A DNA stretch of 64,000 nucleotides from Owenia fusiformis (lineage: Eukaryota > Annelida > Polychaeta > Sabellida > Oweniidae), in assembly GCA_903813345.2 (NCBI GenBank), contig CAIIXF020000005.1:1302001-1366000 (forward strand), in the 5' to 3' direction. The notes beneath the pieces were generated by a model. That model saw nothing but the letters and a program-made list of their open reading frames with translations, was not told where the DNA came from and searched no databases. The translations under genes and the position numbers were made by a program. Position 1 is the first letter of the stretch; each line of letters starts with the position of its first letter. Of the stretch, positions 21,367 to 32,895 are shown one piece after another.

Positions 21367-21620
21367 TCCTATACCAAGTAGAGTTTTCAGGGGCATATGG
21401 CCACATATGATTTCAATAGTACAAGGTGTAAAAATAAAAAATCAAGTCATTTTATTGCATTACCGGAAGCGGGAAGATATGCACCAGAAGCGGGAAGATA
21501 TGCACCGAAGCGGGAGATATGGCGGGAGATATGGAGGTTCTGGATATGGATACCTCAAAATCAGGATACGGGATATATCTTACCAACTTATCTCCCTAAA
21601 ACTCTACTTGGTATAGGATA
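21367..21620. mobile_element. MITE, 254 bp, TCCTATACCAAGTAGAG ends
   Basis: The ends TCCTATACCAAGTAGAG(TTTT) are perfect inverted repeats of at least 21 bp and are flanked by TA on both sides, fitting a Tc1/mariner-type insertion. The middle contains a short tandem array of GAAGCGGGAAGATATGCACC (two full units and two shortened ones, about 21465-21535). Overlapping open frames here only reflect that array. Confidence 0.7.
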
Positions 21621-23512
21621 AATATATATATATGGAAAAGTCAGTAAATACAGTAGTCATTCATATTTCAAAGAGAAACTTGGAAAAGAAATAATGACCT
21701 CTAATGATTTTTCTCTTGGTCTGAAAAATGGGTGATTAGGCAATAACATTGCAGCAACAGGAGAAACATGGTTTTTGGAATGGACGTTTGTAAAAATAAA
21801 TTGTTTTAAATTATATAATTTGAGCTTACTTGTAAATATATTGGTTGGAATTACTTAAAGAATATAATGCTTGGTCATTATATGTGCCTCAATACATCGA
21901 TTTATAATGACTTGAAATGATGGTGTTATGGTGGTTGATAAACACCGTTGATAATGAATGTCTGACACTTTCTAGAACATTTCCTTTCTCGTTTTTGTCA
22001 TAGCTTACTCTGCTTATAATGAAAAATATGGCTTGTAAAACTTTATCATGTTTTCGATATCTACTCTTTTTGAGTGATAGTAGAGGTTTTAAAACCCACA
22101 ATAGCTTATCTATATCGATGGTTTTAGGTTTTATGAATGATTTTCACAAATCACATTTTAATTATCGCCATATTATTACAAGGTTTTATATCATAGATAG
22201 ATTTTAGAACAAATTGGTGTTTGTCTTCACTTTTTATTACTTTTCTCAGTTAACATTGACTTACACAATCTTTGACTATTGTTTTCAGCAATAATGTAAT
22301 CACTGAAATGTTTATCTTCAAAAGTATAAAAAATATATTGTAAGTGAAGATTGCAAAAATATAACAACTAATCCCAATAAGTATATAAATGAGAATGATG
22401 TGATTGGTTAGATGTGGTTATAGGTAATTTTTCATTATTTCTTTTTGCATTGATGAAAGCAACTGGGACTGTAATAACTTCTTAGATCTCCTACAGCCTA
22501 ATTGTTTAGTGGTTAGCTTGAAATGGATATTCCTTGGTCATTTGTTGAAGAATTTCTCCAAGAATAGATCCTAAACAGATGGAGTGTTGAATGTTTATTT
22601 TTGACCAATCTACCAATCTAAAACAATTCAATTTGGTGATTGATACTTTTTCTTCTTCGTGAACCAATTAATGATTCAAGCAGGTATGTCAATATGTTAG
22701 CAGAAAGATGAGCATTTTTCTCAGTTTTTTCAAGTTTTTCTCATGAAAAATCCTATTTTTGAGTACAAGTAGTACAAGCAGTTTAGGTTAGTGCTCAGCA
22801 ATAACAGCTGGGCTTAACATTTTCTTTTGGTTTAGAATGTCAATTTGAACATTCTTGATAAGAACATTATACCTGAAACCAGTATACAGTATTGTGCACA
22901 GTGCCAAGATGTGGTAAAAACAACATTCCCACAGGATCATCTGGTGCCTTTATTTGAGGTTGTCCATGATACTGTATCGATCATATATTCTTGTCTATTG
23001 TTGCATTATATTTTGTGTAAGATTGCTTTATTCTTTCTTAGATCTTGAAACTGGTTTCGTTGAAGTAAAGTAATTTCAACATGACCCTTATAAAACAATT
23101 TGATTTTGAAATATAAATGTATATGGCGATATGATAGTTTCATAAGTTTCGATATATGTTAATGAACAAGTAAATGATACTCATTTATAGATAAATAGCC
23201 TAATTGCATTTCGTAGCTGTGGAACGAAGTTGATAAACACCACTTGAAGTGATAAACAATTCTATTTTTGAGTGATTTTTATTCATTAGCAAAATATTAA
23301 GCAGTAAAATGTGTGGTTGCATCATAAATACCAAGAGAATCATATTTGTGCACTTCCTTTTACAATGTCAAAATAGTGAATATTATCCAAGATGAACATT
23401 TCAATTTATAAGTTACAATTTTAGATAGACACATTTTTAACTATTAAAATCTAATATCCTCTATTTGATGACAAATTTGAATTCTGTTTTTCGTATATTT
23501 TTGTAAAAGGAT
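21621..23512. other. AT-rich non-coding stretch
   Basis: No gene is supported. The short frames at 22019-22207 and 22845-23048 have no recognisable protein. Confidence 0.4.
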
Positions 23513-23513
23513 T

Positions 23514-24150
23514 TTTTATAAATTAGAAAACGGAATCACTAAAACTTTTGGCACTGAAATAGGAGTTTTGCAAGGAAGTGTTTTAAGTACATTTTTGTTC
23601 AATCACTTCATGGATGACCTAAATGAAGTATTACCACTAAGATGTGGCGTTATCCTAAAAGATGCCAGGTTCAACCATCTTCTATGGGCTGATGATCTAG
23701 TACTCATTTCCGAATCACATAATGGACTTCAGTTATTATTAGATTCACTCTTCTCTTTCTGTAAAATTAATAGACTCATAGTTAATACCTTAAAAACAAA
23801 GGTACTCATTTTTAACTCTAAAGTTTCTGCCCCTTTCACTTTTAATGATCAAGAAATTGAACGTGTAAATAAATATAAATATCTAGGAGTAATTCTTACT
23901 GATAATAATAAATTTGATATCAACACAAGTTATCTCAAAGAACAATCACGAAAGGCAATATTCAAAATCAAACAGCAGTATAAGAAATTCAATGACGTGC
24001 CACCTGATGTTGCTCTTCACCTTTTTGATTCATTAGTCAGTCCAATACTATCTTATGGCTGTGAAATTTGGTATGACAAGAAGCAGGTGAAAGCGATTGA
24101 AACAATACATTTGTCCTTTTTAAAACTCAAACAGCTAATCCCGCAGTGTA
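23514..24150 (+). pseudogene. LINE reverse transcriptase, C-terminal half
   Basis: The frame reads IGVLQGSVLSTFLFNHFMDDL, then the catalytic WADDLVLIS (the two Asp codons at 23691-23696), then VNTLKTKVLIFNSK and NKYKYLGVILTDNNKF, and LVSPILSYGCEIW. These are the late fingers/palm and thumb blocks of non-LTR reverse transcriptases. The usual LQGCxLSP is LQGSVLST here. The fingers domain, endonuclease and any ORF1 are absent. After 24120 the reading continues in the next frame, so at least one base was lost or gained there. Confidence 0.9.
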
Positions 24151-24850
24151 TGGTGACCTTGGTAAATTTCCTTTATCTATCAAAATTGAATTATCAATTG
24201 TGAAATACTGGTTAAGACTTATTAAACTACCAGAATCTAATATTTTAAACCAGGCTTACTTATATGGACAAGAAAAACATGAATTAGGGTTTAAATCTTG
24301 GTCTGGAAAAGTTTATGATATACTTCATAAATGTGAACTAACAGAGTACTGGGATGACCAAAGCCAAATTACAGACCACTTAGTAAATTTGGTTGACAAG
24401 AAATTAAAGAATATGTTTGTAGAAAATTGGAAAAAGGACATTTTGATATATCCCAAATTAAGAACATATAAGCTGTTTAAGAAAGATTTTGCATTAGAAC
24501 CATATACAAAGTTAGACAATAAAAAATATAGATTAGCAATAAGTAGATTTAGGTTGAGTTCACATCAGTTAAAAATAGAAACAGGGAGACACACAAAGCC
24601 AAAATCCAAACCTGTAAATGAAAGATTATGTAATATATGTAATTGTGTAGAAGATGAATTTCACTTTATCATAAATTGTACAAAGCATTCTCAACACAGG
24701 CAAATATTTTTCAGCAAAATTTCTGAAACATTACCAAAATTTGATTTAAATAGTGATAATTTATTTACAAATATAATTTCAAGTGATAATACCATCGTAC
24801 AACGGCATCTTGGTAAATTTATATATCACTCATTTAACATTTTAGAATAG
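24146..24850 (+). pseudogene. LINE C-terminal region with Cys/His motif
   Basis: Continues the protein after the frameshift: VYGDLGKFPLSIKIELSIVK, then a long charged region (WSGKVYDILHKC, LRTYKLFKKDF, RFRLSSHQLKIETGRHT). It ends in the metal-binding-like motif C-x2-C-x7-H-x4-C (LCNICNCVEDEFHFIINC, residues about 162-178 of the frame). This motif is common at the C-terminus of LINE proteins and is thought to help bind the RNA or target DNA. It ends normally at a TAG near 24850. The start at ATG 24146 is not biological; it lies inside the original protein. Confidence 0.85.
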
Positions 24851-25037
24851 TCAGCATATTTTGTACATCACACTTAAAAATATTCTGCCTCTCTTGTATG
24901 CTTTCAATATGCATATAGAATTTTTGTACATTACTTTGTAAATGTAGAAGTAGTTTTAGTTAGTCTTAGTGAGTAGTTGTGACTAATGTAATCATGTAAT
25001 GATACAATATGTCAATAAAAGTTATATATATATATAA

Positions 25038-25659
25038 CAAATCTTTAATAAAAAATAGTCTAGCATTCTCTATGCCGTCTAAGGACCAATGTAATAGACC
25101 GATGTCAAATAATTAACTATATTTTGATAGTTAGGAGGGGAGGGCGAGGGGGTCTCCCAAATAGGTTTAGTATATTTCTTGTATATAGTTAGCAGGGGGA
25201 GTGAGGTATCTGAGAGTTAAATGTTGAAATATAGTTTGTCTTCTTACATTGAACAGTTGTATTGGTCCCTAAGTCAGTCTTCTGCCTAGCTGCACCAAAC
25301 CTGCACCAGTTTATATATATGATGCACACCATGCACCAGATTGTGGTTCTTATTCCATCATTTTGGTTATTCTACAAATCCATTTACAGGATGTCTGGAA
25401 GAATCATTTCTTACAACTTGTTGATGGAGACCAGCCTCTGTGTACATTTGTTTCTCTGTGGTTTTTGTCAAATGTATCATTTTAAAGCAGAACATCTGTG
25501 TTTGTATGTTTATAAAGAGGATTAACATCAACATTGGGCTCTTTACTTTTGGTTACAATGACCTTTGCAAACATTTTTTCAACCCTGAATCACAGTAAAA
25601 TCTCATCAACACATCATGGATTATGGCACATTAAAATGGGATCAGAAAGTGTTCACAGT
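25038..25659. other. Non-coding stretch
   Basis: GGACCAATGTAA near 25083 and its rough inverse TTGTATTGGTCC near 25257-25268 may be the ends of a decayed MITE. Otherwise nothing is seen. Confidence 0.3.
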
Positions 25660-25661
25660 GA

Positions 25662-25765
25662 GAGTAGGGCTGGCACGGAACGGAATTATTGTCCGAACCG
25701 TCCGATTTTGCCTTCGGAAACGGAATTTCGGACCTACCTTCTCATATTCCGATAAATTTCGGAAC
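25662..25765 (+). mobile_element. hAT-like element end
   Basis: TAGGGCTGGCACGGAACGG is followed by imperfect inverted CCGAACCGTCCG, CGGAAACGGAATTTCGG and CCGATAAATTTCGG. A TAGGGCTGGCACGG start is typical of hAT-related MITEs. I found no matching right end, so this is a partial copy. Confidence 0.4.
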
Positions 25766-26585
25766 TTTTATTTCCTTAAAGAACATTCACTTATCGTTAT
25801 ACCGACACGCTAACTCGCTATAGCGAACTAGTATTATGAAACAAAATCAATAAATATGTATAATTATTGAACATTTTCACTTGGTAGAGTTGTTTTATAT
25901 GTAATAAATGATAGAAATAAATAAAGTATGATTTTTTTATATATATTCTGTACCTATAAGAAAAGATTATAAGACGGTAACAGTTGTGTGCATGCTAAGG
26001 TGCCAAGAAGGCAAGGACATTAACATTTTGCCATTAGTTTTGAACATTTATGCCACTTGTTCTGGCAGTTAGATAGTGTTAGTGTTTGTATTTAATAAAC
26101 ATAATACAACTTATATATATGTAGTTGTACACTGCTGTTCCAATGGTGACAAAAATGAAAACTTAAAGGGAGAAGTAGGAACTATTTTAAATATATATAC
26201 ATATACATATACATATATACCCTTTGCATTCATTCAACTTATCTTCTCAAAAGAGAGCTTCATCTTCACTCTTTCAGTTTTCAATAAATCTTTGAACTCA
26301 CTGAGCGAATCAGAGATCGTCGTCGAAATATGGATTCTATATAGGGTCATTTTCTCTGACATAATCGCATAATTATCAAACACACATTCATCACTTGTTC
26401 CTTCAAGCTTTCTACTTGGTTGAGAATTGAATATCTAATGTTACAAATCACAATTATGTGATTGTCTGAATGTAATTTAGTTTCTAATTAAGATGTCTGC
26501 AAGTGATAATTTGGAATTCTCATGCAAGTGTCATTTATTAGATGAATTAGAGTTGAGATGTTTCATTATTTAATAAACTTGTTAT

Positions 26586-27070
26586 TATGTCACCACCAAG
26601 AAGTGCTGACATATTGTTATGGTCTCCGTTTTTTGGTGGCGGTGGTTGACGATCGGTGGGTGGTGGTTGGCGTCTTAAACAATTCTTAAAACTTCCAATA
26701 ACTGAACAAATAATTTTTTTCCAAATCATCTACAAGTTTTCAGAAAGTCAAATCTGACTTTATATTTAAGATTTGCCCTTCAATGACCTTTTTAAGGCCA
26801 AAAAAGGTCTAAAAGGTCTTTTTCAACTTGCTTCAAATTGACCATTTTTTTAAAAAATCATCTACAAGTTCTCAGAAATTCAAATCTGACTTTAGATTTT
26901 AGATTTCACCTTCAATGAAATTTTCAGAGTCAAAAGACTTGCTCAAATTGACCAATGTTTTTTCAAAATTATCTCCAGAGGTCTCAGAAATTCAAATCTG
27001 ACTTAAGATTGAACTAATGATATTGTGATGTTGGTGACATTTGTCATGTTAATGCATTGTTTTCATAATA
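26586..27070 (+). repeat. GTCACCACC-headed repeat, full-length-like copy
   Basis: Head TATGTCACCACCAAGAAGTG with CTGACATATTGTTATGG, then a GGTGGCGGTGGTTG run. A tandem region follows (26725-27020) in which ATCATCTACAAGTTYTCAGA and TCAAATCTGACTTTA recur 2.4 times with periods of 132 and 111 bp. It ends with GTGACATTTGTCATGTTAAT. Related copies lie at 29795 and 33517. I recall GTCACCACC-AAAGGTGGTGAC heads from mollusc-type genomes. Confidence 0.55.
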
Positions 27071-27756
27071 TTTTTACTTTCGTAATAAATAGGTATTACA
27101 TATTTGAAAATATGGACCCTTGACCCTGGGGTCTCAGTGATATGTATATGTAAATATGTTTTTATGATTTTTATTTAAAAAAACAAACAATTGCATAACT
27201 ATTACACGAATGGTGTCTCTTTAAAAGAAAGAGGGTTTTCTAAGTGCAGGATTTCTCTTCAACATTATTATAATATGGCCATCTATATAATGAAGAATGT
27301 TACTAATTTATTTGATTTAAAAAGTCACATAGATTATACAGTAGGATTATATCTTAAATAGTTAAAACATCCAATTCATTCAAAACTTAATTTCATTCAA
27401 AAGACCAAATACAAGTATTACAATTATTATAACACTAAGTATTTGGTCAATTTCAATCTTTTATGCGTGAAAGTTTCTGTTCATTAAAAAAAGAATGAAG
27501 GCCTTTAGAATTGAGTACAAAAAGGTGGTTTTGATTCTAAATTATATAAAAACTCAAGAAACAAGGCACTCCATTCAAAATGTTTAGAAAAACCTAGCAA
27601 GCAAGTGTGAGAATGCACATAAATGTGAGAATATTTTGGTAGTCAGTTGCATGTCTGCATGAGAAACCATTAATAACTTATTCATCTACTTTTAAATAGA
27701 TAAGTGAAAGCAGGGTCTGGCCTTAAAATATCTGTAGGCCTGAGCTCATTTTGTTT
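27071..27756. other. AT-rich non-coding stretch
   Basis: A degenerate Rep-A-like piece may lie at about 27520-27600 (GGCACTCCATTCAAAATGTT). Otherwise nothing is seen. Confidence 0.3.
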
Positions 27757-27910
27757 CAACTCTCTAAGATTTGAATGATGTGTCTGAGATTCTGGCGTTT
27801 CTTTACAATTCAGAGTGTCTACTTCATGCCTGTTTACATGATTCCTTGGAAATTTCACTTTTGTTTAGTTTATTTTTGATTTTAAAATATGAACGCATTG
27901 ATATTTTACA
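27757..27910 (+). repeat. Rep-A copy
   Basis: AACTCTCTAAGATTTGAATG, CTTTACAATTCAGAGTGT and CTTCATGCCTGTTTACATG, in plus orientation, about 130 bp before an inverted copy. Confidence 0.6.
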
Positions 27911-28039
27911 CATGGCCAGGGTCTGGACTTGAATGCATGGAGCATTTCAGTTCAGTAAAAGCTTTTTATTCTGCTCTTTTTAAAGGACATTCCATGCATA
28001 AAGTATGGGTATTATCACTAAGAGAGAGCATTGATATAC

Positions 28040-28235
28040 TCACAGGTAAAATGCCATGGTTACCATGTTTTCATATACTAAATAGAGTGGAAAGATGTGA
28101 AATAACCAAGAAATTAAATAAATAGGTATGAAGAAGAGACTCCATATTATAAAGAAATGCAAAAATATTTGATACTTCATTCAAATTTTAGAGAGAAATC
28201 GCGAAATATGCATGAGCAGACGGACATCTTAAACA
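28040..28235 (-). repeat. Rep-A copy, near full length
   Basis: GTTACCATGTTTTCATATAC, AATAGAGTGGAAAG, then ATACTTCATTCAAATTTTAG, GAGAGAAATCGCG and GCATGAGCAGACGGAC. It forms an inverted pair with 27757-27910. Confidence 0.65.
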
Positions 28236-29051
28236 TGATATGCAGGTATTTGACAAGATAAGTCACCTCAGAGTTGGGCTAGGCAAATCACAGACTTGAA
28301 TACCTGCAGTATGCTTTTAGATTAGGAATACCGTCTTTCTTTCACATTGTGGAATGGAATTATGAGGAATATACTTGGATGGAATTGAAATAAGATATTC
28401 TCATTTGGAAATTATAAAACAGATTGCTAAAGTAGGAACCAATTAAGAAATGAACTGTGTTTGAAAATGTAAAAATAGAGTTGCCAAAAAGATGAAGGAT
28501 TGACACTACTGTTGAATAATACTTACTTTCCAATTTGTGAAATTTTATAATTGATGATCGCAACATTTTGATTGCATAAAAATGACATGAAAATTAAACT
28601 GAGACCCCTTATACAGGATTTAGAGAATAAAAATAATCTTCAATATATGAATATAATGGACCATCCAAGTGTAAAACTGTATGATGATGAAAAATTTGGG
28701 TGAAAAGAATGAAATCGGTAAGAAAAAGAGAGGAACATGAAGTTAACACACTAAATGTTTGGACACTTTTGAAAAATTTACATTTCATTCAAAAGTAAAA
28801 GTGGAATAAAAATGACAAGTAAAACAATTTCGCAGACAGATTCATGTCAGATTAAAACTGGAGTTTGGCCTAAATGTCAAGTTTAAATTGATATAAACAT
28901 TGAAATCACAGTGTCAACTATTAAGTCTCCTAAAATAGGAATTTTACAGAAATAAAAGTGTCAATTAATTATGATAGATCACTTTAAGGCATATATTTAG
29001 CATACTTCATATATCTTGCTAAATTTTGGGATTAACGAGGATTTGAACTAA
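28236..29051. other. AT-rich non-coding stretch
   Basis: No gene is supported; it lies directly before the next candidate exon. Confidence 0.35.
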
Positions 29052-29128
29052 ATGGCTGGAAATATTGAGAACGTTTTTGGAACCCAGATATCAATTCAAA
29101 CTGAGAGCTTTACTGTGCACCATTTCAG
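29052..29128 (+). other. Possible alternative first coding exon (MAGNIENVFG-)
   Basis: ATG at 29052 in AACTAAATGGCTGG opens 25 codons: MAGNIENVFGTQISIQTESF, then TVHHF. It then meets TTTCAG|GTAAGT at 29129. The split codon is in phase 2, the same as at 12426, 46600, 54322 and 62224. No polypyrimidine tract precedes it, so if real it is a first exon and not an internal one. No family is recognised from so short a piece. Confidence 0.28.
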
Positions 29129-29794
29129 GTAAGTAAAAAGGAGGTGGAATTTAATCCCATGATGGAGTTAGGTGCATCATGCGAATATTCTTCCCCGTTT
29201 ATTAAGAAGGTTAAATGAATATGATGAGTGTATTTCTATTTTTGATATAAACATGATCGTGCTTATGAGAATTTCTTAGCCAATCAAATAACAGCATTTT
29301 CATTCTCTATGAATTCATTTGACGATTGCTTGGGATTGCATGGAATGGCTGGTGCATACATGTCTGCAGCTAACCTTCATTGAGGCAACCACTATTTTGT
29401 CCACTTGGACTGAGATTTTCAGAATTTCTTTTCACAAATTCTCACAACTCTCTGTTTAACAACTGGAATTCCCTAACTGTTATCTTATCTTCCATCTCAG
29501 AAATATTGAAACAAATGTTTTACATATATATGCAGGCTTAAGGTCATAGAAGGAATGTTCATAAAACAAATAAAAGATGGTAGTACAGTCAGTCTGTTTC
29601 TCTCAGGTAATATATCGATCTGCAAGGACCTACTTTTAAAATCCATGTTATACCTTTAAAAATCAATCCATTTTGATAAAGCAGTACTACTGACAGATAC
29701 AACACATAATTACTTTGCTATCTATTGCCTTATATTCATTTTAACCAAACAATGAAAGTAACATTATGTACCCAAGAATAACAAAGATATATTT
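29129..29794. other. AT-rich non-coding stretch
   Basis: Nothing beyond ordinary sequence is seen; it would be intron if the exon at 29052 is real. Confidence 0.3.
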
Positions 29795-29945
29795 TGTGTC
29801 ACCGCCAAAGGTAGTGACATACTTTTTAGACAGTGTTCAGCATTTGGTGTTTGATAGGTGGTGGTCGGCACTCAGTGTGTAACAAATGGTAGGTGGTAAC
29901 ATTTTGCATGTTAATGCCTTGTATGTCAGTGCCATGATAACTTGG
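29795..29945 (+). repeat. GTCACC-headed repeat, deleted copy
   Basis: TGTGTCACCGCCAAAGGTAG and TGACATACTTTTTAGACAG head directly joined to GGTAGGTGGTAACATTTTGC and ATGTTAATGCC. The tandem middle seen at 26725-27020 is missing. Confidence 0.5.
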
Positions 29946-30129
29946 TCAATAGACAAATACGCGATAGAAGAAAGCATGATCATAAACATCAATATCTACG
30001 TAATGCATCACTTCCAATAGGACAAAATTTCATTTGTCTGTTGATTAAACAAAATTTTCCCAACCTTAAAACCATGTTTTGTGTATTATTGGGACAATAA
30101 AGGTCATACTAATATCAAGTTACAACCCT

Positions 30130-30372
30130 CACAATTGATATAAGTCAAATATATATAAACATGAAATCAAGCCCACGTTATATACATCGTCGGTTCCCAC
30201 GCTCAATCACCACATTCTATCCCGTGGGTTCATATGACAAACTTGAGACCCAAGTAATATGTGGCGTCTCATTAGTAGAAATGCTTCGCGGAGTGCGCGG
30301 GATAGTCCATGCACCAATCACAGTTGAGGAAATTATTTAAATTAGGCCCATGAATCAGTATTCAGAAAATAA
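30130..30372. other. GC-richer lead-in to the helicase fragment
   Basis: Contains CCCACG ... CCCGTGGG pairing near 30172-30228 and several CpG sites (GCTTCGCGGAGTGCGCGG near 30282). It probably belongs to the same captured or mobile unit as the helicase fragment. Confidence 0.3.
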
Positions 30373-30588
30373 AATGGAGAACTGTTTGAAAAAATTTGCG
30401 GTGAATTTCGTCTGATCATGAATTCTTTAAAACCCTATCAAAAGGAAGTGATAGAGGCAATAACGGAAGTCAGGGATGTATTCGTCTCACAGAAAACTGG
30501 ACTGGTGATAAAGGCCCTTCCTATAGATAATGATATATTCAAGACAGCGCATCAGCTGGGGTTTGTTTATTTAGTGTACTACCAATAA
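30373..30588 (+). pseudogene. RecQ-like DNA helicase N-terminal fragment
   Basis: The frame is open from 30373 to a TAA at 30586-30588. It reads NGELFEKICGEFRLI, MNSLKPYQKEVIEAI, RDVFVSQKTG, and then LVIKALPIDNDIFK. This follows the order of RecQ-type helicases: F-G/L-x-x-L-K-P-x-Q-x-x-A-I motif 0, then G-K-D-V-F-V, then motif I (P-T-G-x-G-K-S). The Walker A lysine-serine part is missing: QKTG is followed at once by LVIKALP where SGKS would stand, so ATP could not be bound. The remaining motifs are absent. RecQ-like genes are numerous in some invertebrate genomes, possibly as parts of mobile elements. It is a remnant and no host gene is implied. Confidence 0.55.
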
Positions 30589-31429
30589 TTTGTTCTGAAT
30601 CAAGGTGAGGATAGGTCCAAAGCTTGATGAAGCAAGATGCATTATATACGTGAGAACTTCTTGAGAGAGAGCTTCTTGTTTCATATCGAGTCATCGAGTC
30701 TCATCTTCCGGGAACTAAGTCGGTGACATCACGGTAGAACATTTCATGGTTATCAGTTTCGAAAAAATATTTGTGAAAACGCTTTGCAGTTTGTGTTGCA
30801 ATTATGTTTTCAAAATCAGACCCTGTATATTTCAATGGGAAAAAAACCTGGATGTAAAATATCTGTTCCCGGAATTAGACCTCTTCAACATGGGAGGTGA
30901 GAATACTTGTTGTCATTCTGAAATATTGTGTTGGGGAAATTCTGAAATATCCCGAGGGATATACAATATATCTTCCCGAAGGCCCGTAAGTCTTGAGTTT
31001 TCAGTCTGAATGTATATCGTCAACACTACATTAGAATCATGATGTAATGATAGTTTGATAGATCCATCAAATCATTATTCACAAGATGATTTAAAAAAGA
31101 ATTAAGGGATTAATATCCTTAATGTTATCATATATTATGTATTAGTAGGTGGAGCAGGTGACAAAAACTATGATGAAAGACTAAGATCTTATGTAAATGT
31201 TGACTTTGAACTATAAATATGTACATGTTGTCATTACACTGCCATTTGACAGAACAATCTCTACATGTACAGAGGTTAAGTGCTAATCATCTTTTCATTG
31301 GTTAAAAAATTCTTCAAGAGTGAATCAGTCAAAACTACTCCAAATTATCTTTTTAAGTATCATAAGAGCTGAAATGATGATACCCAGTAATTTTGCATTT
31401 TTTAGATATGTTTTGTATGGCAGGGTGTT
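30589..31429. other. Mostly non-coding, with a CCCGAGGGATAT palindromic patch
   Basis: An 87-codon frame at 30746-31009 has no recognised protein. At about 30950-30982 CCCGAGGGATATACA and TATATCTTCCCGAAGG form a short inverted repeat. A related GGGCCCTCGGGAAATATC patch occurs at 3266-3290, suggesting a small dispersed motif. Confidence 0.35.
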
Positions 31430-31655
31430 ATTAGTGGTTAAATGCCTGACTGTCTGCTTTGAGTACCTCTCAGCTTACCATGCAGATTTCATGAAAATTC
31501 TCTCTAAAATTTGATTGAAGTGAATGATTTTGTTGCATTTTTATACAATTTAGAGTGTTAACTACATGCCTGTATAATTCATTTCTTGCAAATTCCTCTA
31601 TTTTCTTGCTATTTTGTGTTTAAAAACACGACCACCATGACATTTTGCTCCAAGG
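31430..31655 (+). repeat. Rep-A copy, long
   Basis: CTGTCTGCTTTGAGTACCTC, ATTCTCTCTAAAATTTGATT, ACAATTTAGAGTGTTAACTA, CATGCCTGTATAATTC and AAACACGACCACCATGACAT. Confidence 0.65.
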
Positions 31656-32731
31656 TGTCTTGACTAAAGAGGTAATTAATTGATGATAAGATAACAGGCA
31701 TATAACACTGCATAGATGCAGAAAATGCCATGTATACAGAATGTTATTTTCATAGAATTTTGTTTGAAGTACATGACAAAATTATATATTAATACATTAA
31801 GTTGACATTCAAAATAAAATCAGTTGAAGTAGTAGATTACTTGTGCTGTAGGATTTTCTATTTTAAATGCTGTAAGTTAATACTTATATATATTTTTACA
31901 AAAATATGTTTTTCTGAAAGATATAATTTTGCCATTGATATAAATCAGAATGAAATATATTCAGCAAATAAATATCTTTAAGTGTTATATAAATCCAGGT
32001 GCCAGTCATATGTCAGAGGGAGGGGGGGGGGGTCAGAATCAAGAGCCAAGTGCCTATAGGGTATCATCATATCATATATTCTGATCTGATACAGTTTTTC
32101 TTGCAGTTTCTCTATAAATATGATATATAGTCCTGAATACATGCCAGAAACCCCTCATAAAACTCATAAACCTAAGATACTGCTTGATAAATTCTAAATG
32201 TTTTCTGATATGTATGCAAGACTTTTGTTATTCTCGTATTCCTTGTTCCCTCTTCAAAAGAGGAGAGACGGGGGCTTTTTAAGTAAATATTTTCGGACCT
32301 TTTCGATTAAAGAGCGAACCATGAAAAGGAAAATTGATGTACAAACATGGGGTCAGTCATGTGTTGAAATTGAGACTTGAGGACAGCCTTATACAGCCTT
32401 GTGTCCTAATAGACTCTCACCTTACCTTTTGAACAAGTCAGCACAGGTGGACAAATCTCTATTGAGAAGTCCACTCTTCAAGAAGCCTATCAGAACATTA
32501 ATAAGAGAGATCTGTAGGATTTAATTGGATATACAAATACTAGAGCCATGATTGTGCATTACAGGAGGAATTGTCCTGATTGTACCTTAGAATCTACCTG
32601 GTTATTCAGGTGTTTTTATAGCAGGTGATGAAGAGAATAGAGCAACAGGTGGGAACATTTTTTAATCTTCCTCTCTCAGTTGATGTCAGTTGGAGTCAGT
32701 GTCAGCTATATGTTATGACCATAAATAAGTA
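31656..32731. other. AT-rich non-coding stretch
   Basis: A G-run lies at about 32014-32030. No gene is supported. Confidence 0.35.
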
Positions 32732-32895
32732 CAGTAAAATATAATTGAACACCTCTTTCTTCTGAACACCTCTCTGTGTGAACACTTTCTACGTCCACAT
32801 CTTGTTCTCTCCCATTGACTACTGTTAAAACTTGAAATGTGAACACCTACCAATACTAACACTTTTGGCTAGTCCAATAACATTCAGATTAGGTT
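32732..32895 (-). mobile_element. pogo/Tigger-like MITE fragment
   Basis: Starts CAGTAAAATATAATTGAAC after TA, with repeated TCTGAACACCTCT. The part CCATTGACTACTG ... GTGAACACCTACCAATAC ... AACACTTTTGG is the reverse complement of the middle of the element at 57120. CAGTAAAACCT-like ends with a TA target fit pogo/Tigger elements. Confidence 0.5.

Larger units (their letters stand above)
23513..25037 (+). mobile_element. 5'-truncated LINE (non-LTR retrotransposon)
   Basis: Only the last ~1.5 kb remains: the second half of the reverse transcriptase, the C-terminal region, a ~190-bp 3' untranslated part with AATAAA (25014) and a short TATATA tail. The 5' edge falls inside the reverse transcriptase, as expected when target-primed reverse transcription stops early. 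Two overlapping frames carry the protein, offset by one base near 24120-24145. The thumb region and C-terminal Cys/His motif resemble CR1/L2-type LINEs of invertebrates, but the clade is not certain. Few breaks in 450 codons suggest a fairly young copy. Direct target repeats were not identified. Confidence 0.9.
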
